From Chloroflexota bacterium (GTDB taxonomy: Bacteria > Chloroflexota > Anaerolineae > CG2-30-64-16), in assembly GCA_029555885.1 (NCBI GenBank), contig JAKPQT010000553.1, positions 1-19,976 on the forward strand: a DNA stretch of 19,976 nt, given 5' to 3'. The position numbers and the translations under genes were made by a program. Below the pieces are notes generated by a model, which was not told where the DNA came from, did no database searches, and saw nothing but the letters and a program-made list of their open reading frames with translations. Numbering within the stretch: the stretch's first letter is position 1; every line of letters begins with the position of its first letter. Positions 7,762 through 14,864 of the stretch are shown piece after piece.

Positions 7762-8325
7762 GTGTCGCGTATTGGTAAACTACCGGTCTCGCTGCCGAAG
7801 GGCGTGAGCATTACGGTGGGCGAGTCCAACCTGGTGACTGTGAAAGGGCCGAAGGGCCAGTTGCAGCAGCAGTTACCCCAGGAGATGGGCATCGAAGTGG
7901 CCGACAGCGAAGTGGTCGTGAACCGGCCGAGCGATGCCAAGACCCACAAGGCGCTCCACGGATTGACCCGGGCCCTGCTGAACAACATGGTGACCGGCGT
8001 CAACAGTGGGTTCAGCCGGGTGCTCGAGGTGGAAGGCGTCGGCTACCGGGCTGGCCTGATGGGCAAGAACCTGGTCGTCATCGTCGGCTACTCGCATCCG
8101 GTCGAGTTCATGCCGCCGCCCGGCATTGCCTTTGAGGTCGATAAGTCTGGCCGTGTCATTACGGTCAGCGGTATCGATAAACAAGCTGTGGGCCAGATGG
8201 CCGCTCAGATCCGCGAACTCCGCGCGCCGGAGCCCTACAAGGGCAAGGGCATCCGCTATCAGGGCGAGGTTGTGCGCCAGAAGGCGGGCAAGAGCGGTAA
8301 AGTTGGCGGTAAGGGTAAGAAGTAG
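7762..8325 (+). CDS. rplF: 50S ribosomal protein L6 (GTG start)
   Basis: A 187-residue L6 (uL6), located near the GTPase centre at the base of the L7/L12 stalk. It begins [14 protein letters not shown] after GTG, has the [14 protein letters not shown] helix, the VGYRA block, and the signature [20 protein letters not shown]. The tail is Gly/Lys-rich ([11 protein letters not shown]). GGAGG at 7750-7754 is 7 nt upstream. Sequence in frame further upstream overlaps rpsH and is not L6-like. Confidence 0.97.
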   Translation: MSRIGKLPVSLPKGVSITVGESNLVTVKGPKGQLQQQLPQEMGIEVADSEVVVNRPSDAKTHKALHGLTRALLNNMVTGVNSGFSRVLEVEGVGYRAGLMGKNLVVIVGYSHPVEFMPPPGIAFEVDKSGRVITVSGIDKQAVGQMAAQIRELRAPEPYKGKGIRYQGEVVRQKAGKSGKVGGKGKK

Positions 8326-8345
8326 AGTTAGCTCGGAGAAGGTCA

Positions 8346-8711
8346 ATGGCCGAAAAATCGAGTCAAGTCGCTCGCCAGCGCCGCCATGAGCGGATTCGCC
8401 GCCACGTGCAGGGTACGGCAGAGCGCCCCCGTCTGAATGTGTTCCGCAGCCTGCAGCATATCTATGCGCAGGTGATTGATGACGAGCGCGGGCATACGCT
8501 GGCCTCGGCATCCACGATTGATCCGGACCTGCGCGAGCAGTTGGACGGGTTGAACAAGTCGCAGCAGGCCGCGCGGGTGGGCCAGTTGGTGGCTCAACGG
8601 GCCCTGGCACAGGGCCTCAAGAAGGTTGTCTTCGATCGCGGCGGTTACCCGTACCACGGCCGCATCAAGGCGCTGGCCGATGGCGCTCGCGAGGGCGGGC
8701 TAGAGTTCTAG
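8346..8711 (+). CDS. rplR: 50S ribosomal protein L18
   Basis: A 121-residue L18 (uL18), which binds 5S rRNA together with L5. It shows [41 protein letters not shown] blocks, the alanine-rich [29 protein letters not shown] motif and the end [17 protein letters not shown] around 8335-8342 serves the ATG at 8346. The spacing to rpsE is 15 nt. Confidence 0.98.
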   Translation: MAEKSSQVARQRRHERIRRHVQGTAERPRLNVFRSLQHIYAQVIDDERGHTLASASTIDPDLREQLDGLNKSQQAARVGQLVAQRALAQGLKKVVFDRGGYPYHGRIKALADGAREGGLEF

Positions 8712-8726
8712 CTAGTTGGAGGTCTG

Positions 8727-9380
8727 ATGCCAGGCAAAGAGAGAAGAGGGCCAGGACAGGGCACCGGTGGCCCCGGCGGGCAGAACCGTGATCGACAGGG
8801 CCAGGGGCAAGGCCAGGGCCAGGGTCGTGAGCGACAGCAGCGCCGGCCGCGCGAGCGCGAAGAAGAGCGCGATCAGCTCGACGAGCGCGTGGTGCATGTT
8901 GCCCGTACATCCAAGGTGCTTAAAGGCGGCCGCCGGTTTGCCTTCCGGGCAGTGGTGGTCGTCGGTGATAATCATGGGCAGGTCGGGTTCGGCGTCGGCA
9001 AGGCGCGCGAGGTACCCGAGGCCGTCCGTAAGGCGTCCGAGCGCGCGCGGGGCAGCATGCGCCGGGTTCCCACGGCTGGGACGACGATCCCGCACATCGT
9101 CACGGGTGACTTCAGCGCGGCGCGCGTGTTGCTGCGGCCGGCGTCGCCCGGCACCGGCGTTATCGCCGGCGGCGGCGTGCGTGCGGTCCTCGAGGCCGCA
9201 GGCATCCGCGACATCCTGACCAAGTCGCAGGGCAGCGCCAATATGCTGAACGTCGTGGCGGCCACCTTCAAGGCCCTGGGTTCGCTCAAGGACCCGGAGG
9301 AAGAGGCCAAGCGGCGCAACCGGCCCGTCGAGGCGTTGACCCCGTACTGGCTGCGTGGAGGGAAAGATGGCGAGCAATAA
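8727..9380 (+). CDS. rpsE: 30S ribosomal protein S5 with long Gly/Gln-rich N-terminal tail
   Basis: A 217-residue S5 (uS5), about 50 residues longer than E. coli S5. The core begins near residue 54 ([18 protein letters not shown]) with the dsRNA-binding-like domain to about 112, including [13 protein letters not shown]. The C-terminal domain has [26 protein letters not shown] and [12 protein letters not shown]. Residues 1-50 are low complexity: Gly-rich, then five QG units (24-33), then an Arg/Glu stretch. Frame, codon use and the Shine-Dalgarno TTGGAGG (8716-8722) support the full-length start. Its end overlaps rpmD by 14 nt. Confidence 0.97.
   Translation: MPGKERRGPGQGTGGPGGQNRDRQGQGQGQGQGRERQQRRPREREEERDQLDERVVHVARTSKVLKGGRRFAFRAVVVVGDNHGQVGFGVGKAREVPEAVRKASERARGSMRRVPTAGTTIPHIVTGDFSAARVLLRPASPGTGVIAGGGVRAVLEAAGIRDILTKSQGSANMLNVVAATFKALGSLKDPEEEAKRRNRPVEALTPYWLRGGKDGEQ
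8796..8825 (+). repeat. Hexamer repeat coding the QG stretch of S5
   Basis: Five tandem copies of a CAGGGC-like hexamer (with C/G/A changes) encode QG repeated five times in the S5 tail. Such a run can change length by slippage without changing frame. It lies wholly within rpsE. Confidence 0.8.
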
Positions 9381-9561
9381 GAAGCTGCACGTCACCTACT
9401 CGACCAGCTCGATCGGTGTCAAGAAAGATCAGAAGGAAACCGTACGGCGATTGGGCCTGCGCAAGCTGGGGCAGACCGTGGAACATGACGACACCCCTGT
9501 GGTGCGCGGCATGATCCACAAGGTGCGCCACCTGGTCACCGTAGAGGAAGTGGACGCATGA
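9367..9561 (+). CDS. rpmD: 50S ribosomal protein L30
   Basis: A 64-residue L30 (uL30). [29 protein letters not shown] is the family core, with the [15 protein letters not shown] motif. The ATG at 9367 lies 5 nt after GGAGGG and inside the end of rpsE, so translation is probably coupled. A GTG at 9355 is in frame but overlaps its own Shine-Dalgarno. The stop overlaps the rplO ATG (ATGA). Confidence 0.95.
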   Translation: MASNKKLHVTYSTSSIGVKKDQKETVRRLGLRKLGQTVEHDDTPVVRGMIHKVRHLVTVEEVDA

Positions 9562-10013
9562 AGCAGCATGATTTGCAACCGGCTCCCGGTTCACGAAAAG
9601 ACTCGACGCGCGCGGGCCGCGGTATCTCTGCGGGCCGCGGCAAGACGGGCGGCCGTGGCACGAAGGGCCAGAACTCACGCTCCGGCGGGACGAAGCGCCC
9701 GTACTTCGAGGGCGGCCAGTTGCCCCTCGTGCGCCGGCTGCCGCATCTGGCCGGGTTCAAGAACCGCTGGCGGGTGGAGTATGCGCCGGTCAACCTGGAA
9801 CGGCTGAGCATCTTCGAGGCGGGCACGGAAGTGACGCCCGAACTGATGATGGCGATGGGGCTGATCAAGTCCGCGGCGCGGCCGGTCAAGGTGCTCGGTG
9901 ACGGTGAGCTCGGTGTGGCCCTGACTGTCAAGGCACACAAGTTTTCGACCTCCGCGCGGGAGAAGATCCTGGCGGCGGGCGGCTCCGTCGAAGAGCTGAC
10001 GCACGAAGCATGA
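9558..10013 (+). CDS. rplO: 50S ribosomal protein L15
   Basis: A 151-residue L15 (uL15), a late assembly protein of the 50S. The N-terminal extended part is Gly/Arg-rich ([25 protein letters not shown]), then [18 protein letters not shown]. The C-terminal domain includes VKVLGDGE and [24 protein letters not shown]. It starts within the rpmD stop. The final codons (THEA) are already made of GACGCACGAAGCATGACG-like sequence that continues as the repeat array after the stop. Confidence 0.97.
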   Translation: MKQHDLQPAPGSRKDSTRAGRGISAGRGKTGGRGTKGQNSRSGGTKRPYFEGGQLPLVRRLPHLAGFKNRWRVEYAPVNLERLSIFEAGTEVTPELMMAMGLIKSAARPVKVLGDGELGVALTVKAHKFSTSAREKILAAGGSVEELTHEA

Positions 10014-10112
10014 CGCATGACGGACGACGAGCGATGGACGAACGGCGGCTGAATATCAGCAGTCCTTCGTCCCTCGTTGCGTCCCCCATCAGCGGTCTGC
10101 CGTCTTCCGTCC
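10014..10112. repeat. Inverted tandem GACGAA-type array, rplO/secY spacer
   Basis: The left arm (10014-10045) has CGCATGACGGACGACGAGCG and GGACGAACGG, tandem units built on GACG. The centre is a perfect GCTGA-ATA-TCAGC hairpin (10048-10060). The right arm (10062-10112) is complementary in type: CCTTCGTCCCTCGTTGCGTCC and later GTCTTCCGTCC. It fills the 114-nt spacer except for the AAGGGAGAG ribosome binding site of secY. Confidence 0.75.
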
Positions 10113-10127
10113 ACAAGGGAGAGCACT

Positions 10128-11471
10128 ATGATTGAAGCCGTCCGCAATGCGTTTCGGCTGCCCGACCTGCGCCGCAAGCTGTTGATTACCCTGGGTATCC
10201 TGGTCATCTACCGGCTGGCGTCGCATATCCCGGTGCCCGGCGTGAATCGTGAGGCCCTGGCGACGATCTTTCAGCAGAACCAGTTATTGGGCCTGCTCAA
10301 CCTGTTGTCAGGCGGCGCACTGAGCAACTTCTCGGTCATGGCGATGGGGGTGTACCCGTACATCACCGCCTCCATTATCGTGCAGTTGTTGGTTCCCATC
10401 ATCCCCCAACTGCAAGAACTGCAGAAAGAGGGTGAAGCGGGCCGCACGAAGCTGAACCAGTACACCAACATCCTGACGATCCCGTTGGCGCTGCTGCAGG
10501 GGTTCGGCCAGTCTTCGCTGCTGGCAAATCCCGGCGCGACGACGGCCGGTGCGGTGTTGAGCGAGTTCGGGTTCCGCACGTATCCGCTGCAGACGATCGT
10601 CATCCTGGCTTCGCTGACCGCGGGCACGATGCTGGCGATGTGGCTCGGCCAGTTGATTACCGAACAGGGTATCGGCAACGGCGTCTCCATCATCATCTTC
10701 GGCGGCATCATTGCCGGTCTGCCGGCCAATATCCGCTCGACCCTGGTGCAGGGCGGTGTCTTGCAGTTGATTGCGTTCCTGCTGGTGACGGTCTTTACGG
10801 TCGCCATCATCGTGGTCGTGCAAGAAGGCCAGCGCCGGATTCCGGTGCAGTATGGCAAGCGGGTGCGGGCCATGCGCGGCAACCGGCTCATGGTGGTCGG
10901 CGGGCAGAGCACGCATGTGCCGCTGCGGGTCAACTCCGCAGGCATGATCCCGCTGATCTTTGCCAGCAGTATGCTGGTGTTCCCGGGAACGATTGCCAGC
11001 TATCTGTTGAACTCGCCCAGCACCGTCGTGCGCAACATCGCGACGGGCGTGTATAACTTCTTTAGCTGGGATAATCCGCCGTACTGGATCATGTACTTTG
11101 TCCTGGTCGTGGCGTTTACGTACTTCTATACGGATGTGATCTTCCGCCAGCAGAATCTTTCGGAGACGCTGCAGCGCCAGGGTGGGTTTATCCCGGGCAT
11201 CCGGCCGGGCATCAATACGGAGCGCTACCTGAACCGGGTCCTGTCGCGCATCACGCTGGTCGGCGCGCTGTTCCTGGGGTTCGTGGCGATTCTGCCGTGG
11301 CTGGTGCACCTGGTCTTCGGCATTGCCAATGCGGGGGCGCGGGCATCCTCTACGACGCTGCTGGTTTCAAGCACGGGCCTGCTGATCGTGGTCGGCGTGG
11401 TGCTCGACACCATGAAGCAGCTCGAAGCGCAGCTCTTGATGCGGCACTACGAAGGCTTCATCCGGAAGTAG
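10128..11471 (+). CDS. secY: Protein translocase subunit SecY
   Basis: A 447-residue SecY, the channel of the SecYEG translocon, with ten predicted membrane spans. Visible signatures are the start FRLPDLRRKLLITLGILVIYRL, GALSNFSVMAMGVYPYITASI (plug and TM2 region), TEQGIGNGVSIII at 178-190, VPLRVNSAGMIPLIFA at 264-279, and GFIPGIRPG at 353-361. The ATG at 10128 follows AAGGGAGAG; in-frame sequence before it is the repeat array and lacks homology. Its place after rplO in the spc cluster is canonical. Confidence 0.98.
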   Translation: MIEAVRNAFRLPDLRRKLLITLGILVIYRLASHIPVPGVNREALATIFQQNQLLGLLNLLSGGALSNFSVMAMGVYPYITASIIVQLLVPIIPQLQELQKEGEAGRTKLNQYTNILTIPLALLQGFGQSSLLANPGATTAGAVLSEFGFRTYPLQTIVILASLTAGTMLAMWLGQLITEQGIGNGVSIIIFGGIIAGLPANIRSTLVQGGVLQLIAFLLVTVFTVAIIVVVQEGQRRIPVQYGKRVRAMRGNRLMVVGGQSTHVPLRVNSAGMIPLIFASSMLVFPGTIASYLLNSPSTVVRNIATGVYNFFSWDNPPYWIMYFVLVVAFTYFYTDVIFRQQNLSETLQRQGGFIPGIRPGINTERYLNRVLSRITLVGALFLGFVAILPWLVHLVFGIANAGARASSTTLLVSSTGLLIVVGVVLDTMKQLEAQLLMRHYEGFIRK

Positions 11472-11483
11472 AGGAACGGAAAC

Positions 11484-12167
11484 ATGAACGTCGGGCAACC
11501 CTTGTATATCGTCATGTTAGGGGCGCCGGGTGCAGGTAAGGGTACGCAGGCCCGATTGCTGTCCGAGGCGTTGGGCCTGCCGCAGGTTTCTTCCGGCGAT
11601 ATCTTCCGGGAGAACCTGAAAAACCAGACGCCGCTCGGCCTGCTGGCGAAGCAGTACATGGACGCCGGGGGGCTGGTCCCCGACGATGTGACGATCAATA
11701 TGGTGATGGACCGCTTGGGCCGGCCGGACTGCGCCCGCGGGGTCATCCTGGATGGCTTCCCGCGCACTCTGGCGCAGGCGGACGCGCTCGACCAGGCACT
11801 CCAGAGCCGGGGGCAGCGCATCGGCGTGGCCCCGCTGCTCGAAGTGGCCGACGAGGCCGTCATTGCGCGATTGGCAGGCCGTCGAGTTTGCCGTGAGTGC
11901 CAGGCGATGTATAATATAGATTCGTCGCCGTCGCAGGTCGAAGGCAAGTGCGATAAGTGCGGCGGCGAGCTGTATCGCCGCGCGGACGACGATCCCGAGA
12001 CGGTACGCAACCGGCTGTTTGTGTATTACAAACAGACGGCGCCGTTGATCGGCTACTACTATGCGCACCGTTTGTTGGTGCCGCTCAGCGGCGACCGGCC
12101 GGTCGAGGTGGTGCAGGCCGACTTGCGGGCGGCAGTGGATGCGGCGGCGAGCGCCCAGGTGCATTAG
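11484..12167 (+). CDS. adk: Adenylate kinase, zinc-LID type
   Basis: A 227-residue enzyme for ATP + AMP to 2 ADP in the cytoplasm. The P-loop GAPGAGKG is at 13-20. The AMP-binding SSGDIFRE follows at 36-43, and GVILDGFPRT is at 86-95. The LID has CREC (136-139) and CDKC (156-159), a structural zinc site found in many Gram-positive and thermophile Adks but not in E. coli. RRADDDPETVRNRL then gives the arginine-containing motif. It lies 12 nt after secY and abuts map directly. TATAAT in the LID codons could be an internal promoter. Confidence 0.98.
   Translation: MNVGQPLYIVMLGAPGAGKGTQARLLSEALGLPQVSSGDIFRENLKNQTPLGLLAKQYMDAGGLVPDDVTINMVMDRLGRPDCARGVILDGFPRTLAQADALDQALQSRGQRIGVAPLLEVADEAVIARLAGRRVCRECQAMYNIDSSPSQVEGKCDKCGGELYRRADDDPETVRNRLFVYYKQTAPLIGYYYAHRLLVPLSGDRPVEVVQADLRAAVDAAASAQVH
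11888..11915 (+). promoter_or_regulatory. Possible sigma-70-type promoter inside adk
   Basis: TTGCCG (11888-11893) is separated by 16 nt from a perfect TATAAT (11910-11915). This is rare in DNA this GC-rich. It would start transcription about 245 nt before map and serve map, rpmJ, rpsM and the alpha genes. Because it lies in coding sequence (MYNID codons), it may be chance. Confidence 0.3.
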
Positions 12168-12938
12168 GTGGTGGTCCTCAAGTCGCGCAACGAGATTGCG
12201 CTGATGCGCGAGGCGGGGCGGATCGTGGCGCGGGTCCACGATGCGCTGCGCGAGATGATCCGGCCCGGAGTCACGACGGCTGAGCTGGATGCGAAGGCTG
12301 AGGCAATCATTCGCGGCCACGATGCCATACCGGCGTTCCTGGGCTATCCGCACACGGGGCGGAACGATTTCCCGGCCACCATCTGCGCCTCCATCAACGA
12401 GGAAGTGGTCCACGGCATCCCGAGCCAGCAGCGCTGGCTGGAGCCGGGCGACATCATCAGCATTGACGTGGGCGCCATCTACAAGGGGTGGGTGGGCGAT
12501 TCGGCCTGGACCTACCCGGTGGGCCAGATCGACGAGGAGAGCCAGCGGTTGCTCGCCGCGACCGAGGGGAGCCTGTGGGCAGGGATTGCGCAGGCGCGGC
12601 CCGGTCACTTCCTGTCCGATGTCTCGCGGGCGATCGAGAATCATGTGACGCAACACCATTTCTCGGTGGTGCGCGAGTACACGGGACACGGGGTAGGGCG
12701 GCGCATGCATGAGGAGCCGCAGGTGCTCAACTTCGTGCCGTCCGGCGCAGGCCGGGGGCCGAAGCTGCGTCCCGGGTTGACGATGGCACTGGAGCCGATG
12801 GTCAACGTCGGTACCTGGCGCACTCGTGTGCTGGCCGACGGTTGGGTGGTGGTAACGGCAGACGGCCAACGCTCGGCACACTTCGAGCATACGATTGCCG
12901 TCACCGAAGGTGAACCGGAAGTTCTGACGGTTTTGTGA
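12168..12938 (+). CDS. map: Methionine aminopeptidase, type I (GTG start)
   Basis: A 256-residue enzyme that removes the initiator Met from new proteins. The pita-bread metal ligands are present: Asp100 (SIDVGA), Asp111 (VGDSAWT), His174 (TGHGVGR), Glu209 (MALEPM) and Glu240 (HFEHTI). His82 (VVHGIP) and His181 are also in place. Two tandem GTG codons follow the adk TAG with no gap; AGGTG within the adk end is the likely ribosome site, so either GTG may be used. No SH3/zinc N-terminal extension is present. Confidence 0.97.
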   Translation: MVVLKSRNEIALMREAGRIVARVHDALREMIRPGVTTAELDAKAEAIIRGHDAIPAFLGYPHTGRNDFPATICASINEEVVHGIPSQQRWLEPGDIISIDVGAIYKGWVGDSAWTYPVGQIDEESQRLLAATEGSLWAGIAQARPGHFLSDVSRAIENHVTQHHFSVVREYTGHGVGRRMHEEPQVLNFVPSGAGRGPKLRPGLTMALEPMVNVGTWRTRVLADGWVVVTADGQRSAHFEHTIAVTEGEPEVLTVL

Positions 12939-12945
12939 CCGGCAG

Positions 12946-12965
12946 CCCCGGCGGTTGGGCCGGGG
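12946..12965 (+). other. Hairpin in map/rpmJ spacer where infA is absent
   Basis: CCCCGGC (12946-12952) and GCCGGGG (12959-12965) pair perfectly over 7 bp around GGTTGG, 7 nt after the map stop. The spacer of 51 nt is too short for infA and shows no infA remnant. No T-tract follows the stem. Confidence 0.5.
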
Positions 12966-12989
12966 GTGGGCCGGCGTAGGAGTGATCAC

Positions 12990-13103
12990 GTGAAAGTTCG
13001 ACCTTCTGTCAAGCGCATCTGCGCTAAGTGCAAGATCGTACGGCGCAACGGGGTGGTGCGGGTTATCTGCACGAACCCAAAGCACAAGCAGCGCCAGGGT
13101 TAA
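12990..13103 (+). CDS. rpmJ: 50S ribosomal protein L36, zinc-binding form (GTG start)
   Basis: A 37-residue L36 (bL36). It reads [21 protein letters not shown] and then [16 protein letters not shown]. Cys11, Cys14, Cys27 and His32 form the CCCH zinc site of the C+ family. The GTG is 7 nt after AGGAG (12978-12982). L36 is the smallest 50S protein and sits near the L7/L12 stalk base rRNA. Its place between map and rpsM is canonical except that infA is missing. Confidence 0.96.
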   Translation: MKVRPSVKRICAKCKIVRRNGVVRVICTNPKHKQRQG

Positions 13104-13124
13104 TCAGGTTTTTGGGAGGAGCGC

Positions 13125-13502
13125 ATGGCTCGTATTGCTGGTGTAGACCTGCCGCGGGATAAGCGGGCGGAAATCGGCCTGACTTATATCTTCGGCATTG
13201 GGCCGACGTCAAGCAAGGAGATTCTGCAGATGACGGGCATCAGCCCGGACCTGCGGATCAAGGACCTGGACGAGGCTCAGATCGCGCGGCTGCGCGATGT
13301 CATCGAGCGAAACTACAAGGTGGAAGGCGACCTGCGGCGTGAGGTCAACATGAACATCAAGCGCCTGCAGGAAATCGGCAGCTACCGCGGCCTGCGGCAT
13401 CGCCGCAATCTGCCGGCGCACGGCCAGCGCACCCGGACGAACGCCCGCACGAAGCGCGGCGCCCGCAAGACGGTGCCCGGCAAGAAGCGCGCCCGGAAGT
13501 AA
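13125..13502 (+). CDS. rpsM: 30S ribosomal protein S13
   Basis: A 125-residue S13 (uS13), a 30S head protein that contacts P-site tRNA and the 50S subunit. [30 protein letters not shown] (helix-two-turn-helix), [28 protein letters not shown] and the Arg/Lys-rich tail are standard. GGGAGGA at 13114-13120 precedes the ATG. Confidence 0.98.
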   Translation: MARIAGVDLPRDKRAEIGLTYIFGIGPTSSKEILQMTGISPDLRIKDLDEAQIARLRDVIERNYKVEGDLRREVNMNIKRLQEIGSYRGLRHRRNLPAHGQRTRTNARTKRGARKTVPGKKRARK

Positions 13503-13522
13503 TAGGGAGTTGGAGCTACAGA

Positions 13523-13945
13523 ATGCCTAGACCGACAGCAACTAGCCCCGCAGCGGGGCGCCGAGCGCGGCGTGCCGGTCCGCGCCGTGAGAAGAAGCAG
13601 GTGCCGCAGGGCCAGGTGCACATTCAGTCCACGTTCAACAACACGATTGTCACTGTGACGGATCCGCAGGGCAATACGTTGACCTGGACGAGCACCGGGG
13701 CTGCGGGTTTCAAGGGTTCGCGCAAGAGCACGCCCTATGCCGCGCAGTTGGCGGCGGCGCAGGCGGCCAAGCAGGCCATGGACCTGGGCATGCGCGAGGC
13801 CGATGTCTTTCTGAAGGGGCCTGGCCCCGGCCGCGAGTCGGCGATTCGTTCGTTGCAGGCCGCGGGGCTGCGCGTGCGCTCCATCACGGACATCACGCCC
13901 ATTCCGCATAACGGTTGCCGCCCGCCGAAGAAGCGGCGCGTCTAG
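13523..13945 (+). CDS. rpsK: 30S ribosomal protein S11
   Basis: A 140-residue S11 (uS11), part of the platform that holds the E-site mRNA. The conserved core starts near residue 32 ([20 protein letters not shown]), with [37 protein letters not shown] and the end [17 protein letters not shown]. The first 28 residues are an Ala/Arg-rich tail longer than in E. coli. GGAG at 13512-13515 lies 7 nt before the ATG. Confidence 0.98.
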   Translation: MPRPTATSPAAGRRARRAGPRREKKQVPQGQVHIQSTFNNTIVTVTDPQGNTLTWTSTGAAGFKGSRKSTPYAAQLAAAQAAKQAMDLGMREADVFLKGPGPGRESAIRSLQAAGLRVRSITDITPIPHNGCRPPKKRRV

Positions 13946-14030
13946 TCGGAAGCTGGAAGCAAGAAGCTGGAACGCTGTACAACGCAGTATCCAGTGGCAG
14001 CATCCAGCGCCAGTAACCAGTTTCCAGTCC
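13946..14030. repeat. Inverted tandem AGCTGGAA-type array, rpsK/rpsD spacer
   Basis: The left arm (13948-13980) has GGAAGCTGGAAGCAAGAAGCTGGAACGC. The right arm (13988-14030) has TATCCAG, CATCCAGCGCCAG, AACCAG and TTTCCAG. The two are complementary in type (CTGGAA/TTCCAG) and can pair in several registers. It is a third unit sequence in the same architecture. The rest of the spacer (14031-14108) carries a six-codon mini-ORF at 14043 (MKVAKL), a CCCG/CGGG hairpin and an AT-rich stretch (GTTATTTTCTAG). Confidence 0.7.
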
Positions 14031-14120
14031 TTGGGGAGAGGGATGAAAGTCGCCAAGCTGTAAACCTCTCGACCCCGCTGAGACGGGACTCCGAACAGTT
14101 ATTTTCTAGTGGAGGAAAAG

Positions 14121-14756
14121 TTGGCACGTAATACAGATCCGGTGTGCAGGCTCTGCCGCCGTGAGGGCATGAAGCTGTACTTGAAGGGCGACCGCTGCTA
14201 TTCGCCGAAGTGCGCCGTTGAGAAGCGCAACTATGCGCCGGGCATGCACGGCAAGAAGGGCTCGTTCAGGCACAAGGAATCCGATTTCGCCATGCAGTTG
14301 CGCGAGAAGCAAAAGGCTCGCCGCATCTACGGGGTGCAGGAACGCCAGTTCCGGCGCTATTTCCGCAGCGCGTTGCGCGTGAAGGGACAGACGGGCGTCA
14401 CGCTCCTCGTCCTGCTTGAGCGCCGCCTGGACAACGTTGTGTATCGCATGGGCCTGGCCGACTCGCGCCCGCAAGCGCGCCAGTTAGTGCGCCACGGCCA
14501 CTTCATGGTCAATGGGCATAACCATAATGTGCCTTCCTATCTCGTCGAGATCGGTGATGTGATCGAGGTGCGCCCCACCAGCCGGAGCAATGGCTATTTC
14601 AAGGCCCTTGCGGACCGGATGGGGCAGCGCACGATGCCGGAATGGTTGCAGTTCGACGAGGCTCGCATGAGCGGCCGCGTGCTCAACCAGCCGGACCGCC
14701 AGTCGGTTGACCTGCCGATGAACGAGCAGTTGATCGTCGAGTACTACAGCCGGTAG
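14121..14756 (+). CDS. rpsD: 30S ribosomal protein S4, zinc-binding form (TTG start)
   Basis: A 211-residue S4 (uS4), a primary 16S rRNA binder and in several bacteria a regulator of its own operon. [16 protein letters not shown] follows a TTG that is 5 nt after GGAGG (14111-14115). A GTG at 14109 is in frame but overlaps the Shine-Dalgarno. Cys9, Cys12, Cys26 and Cys31 form the C+ zinc site. The S4 RNA-binding domain spans about 101-150 ([28 protein letters not shown]). The end reads [15 protein letters not shown]. Confidence 0.96.
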   Translation: MARNTDPVCRLCRREGMKLYLKGDRCYSPKCAVEKRNYAPGMHGKKGSFRHKESDFAMQLREKQKARRIYGVQERQFRRYFRSALRVKGQTGVTLLVLLERRLDNVVYRMGLADSRPQARQLVRHGHFMVNGHNHNVPSYLVEIGDVIEVRPTSRSNGYFKALADRMGQRTMPEWLQFDEARMSGRVLNQPDRQSVDLPMNEQLIVEYYSR

Positions 14757-14759
14757 AAC

Positions 14760-14845
14760 AGTTGAAGGTTGGAGAGTTGAAGGTTGGAGGTTCGAGCCGG
14801 GAGTGCCCACCTGCAACCTGCAACCTGTGAACCTGCAACCCGTCA
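14760..14845. repeat. Inverted tandem GGTTGAA array, rpsD/rpoA spacer
   Basis: The left arm (14760-14792) is AGTTGAAGGTTGGAGAGTTGAAGGTTGGAGGTT. The core is about 16 nt. The right arm (14809-14840) is CACCTGCAACCTGCAACCTGTGAACCTGCAACC. It belongs to the same family as the arrays at 538, 5939 and 18132. Only the AGGAGGG of rpoA separates it from the next start. Confidence 0.82.
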
Positions 14846-14864
14846 CGGCTAGGAGGGTGCAACT

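Noticed and set aside
10308..11309. 333-codon minus-strand open frame over secY
   Set aside because: It is a charged, His/Arg/Asp/Gln-rich antisense shadow of the membrane protein frame.
11517..13085. 522-codon open frame on the minus strand
   Set aside because: It is antisense to adk, map and rpmJ, all with clear catalytic motifs; it is a codon-bias shadow.
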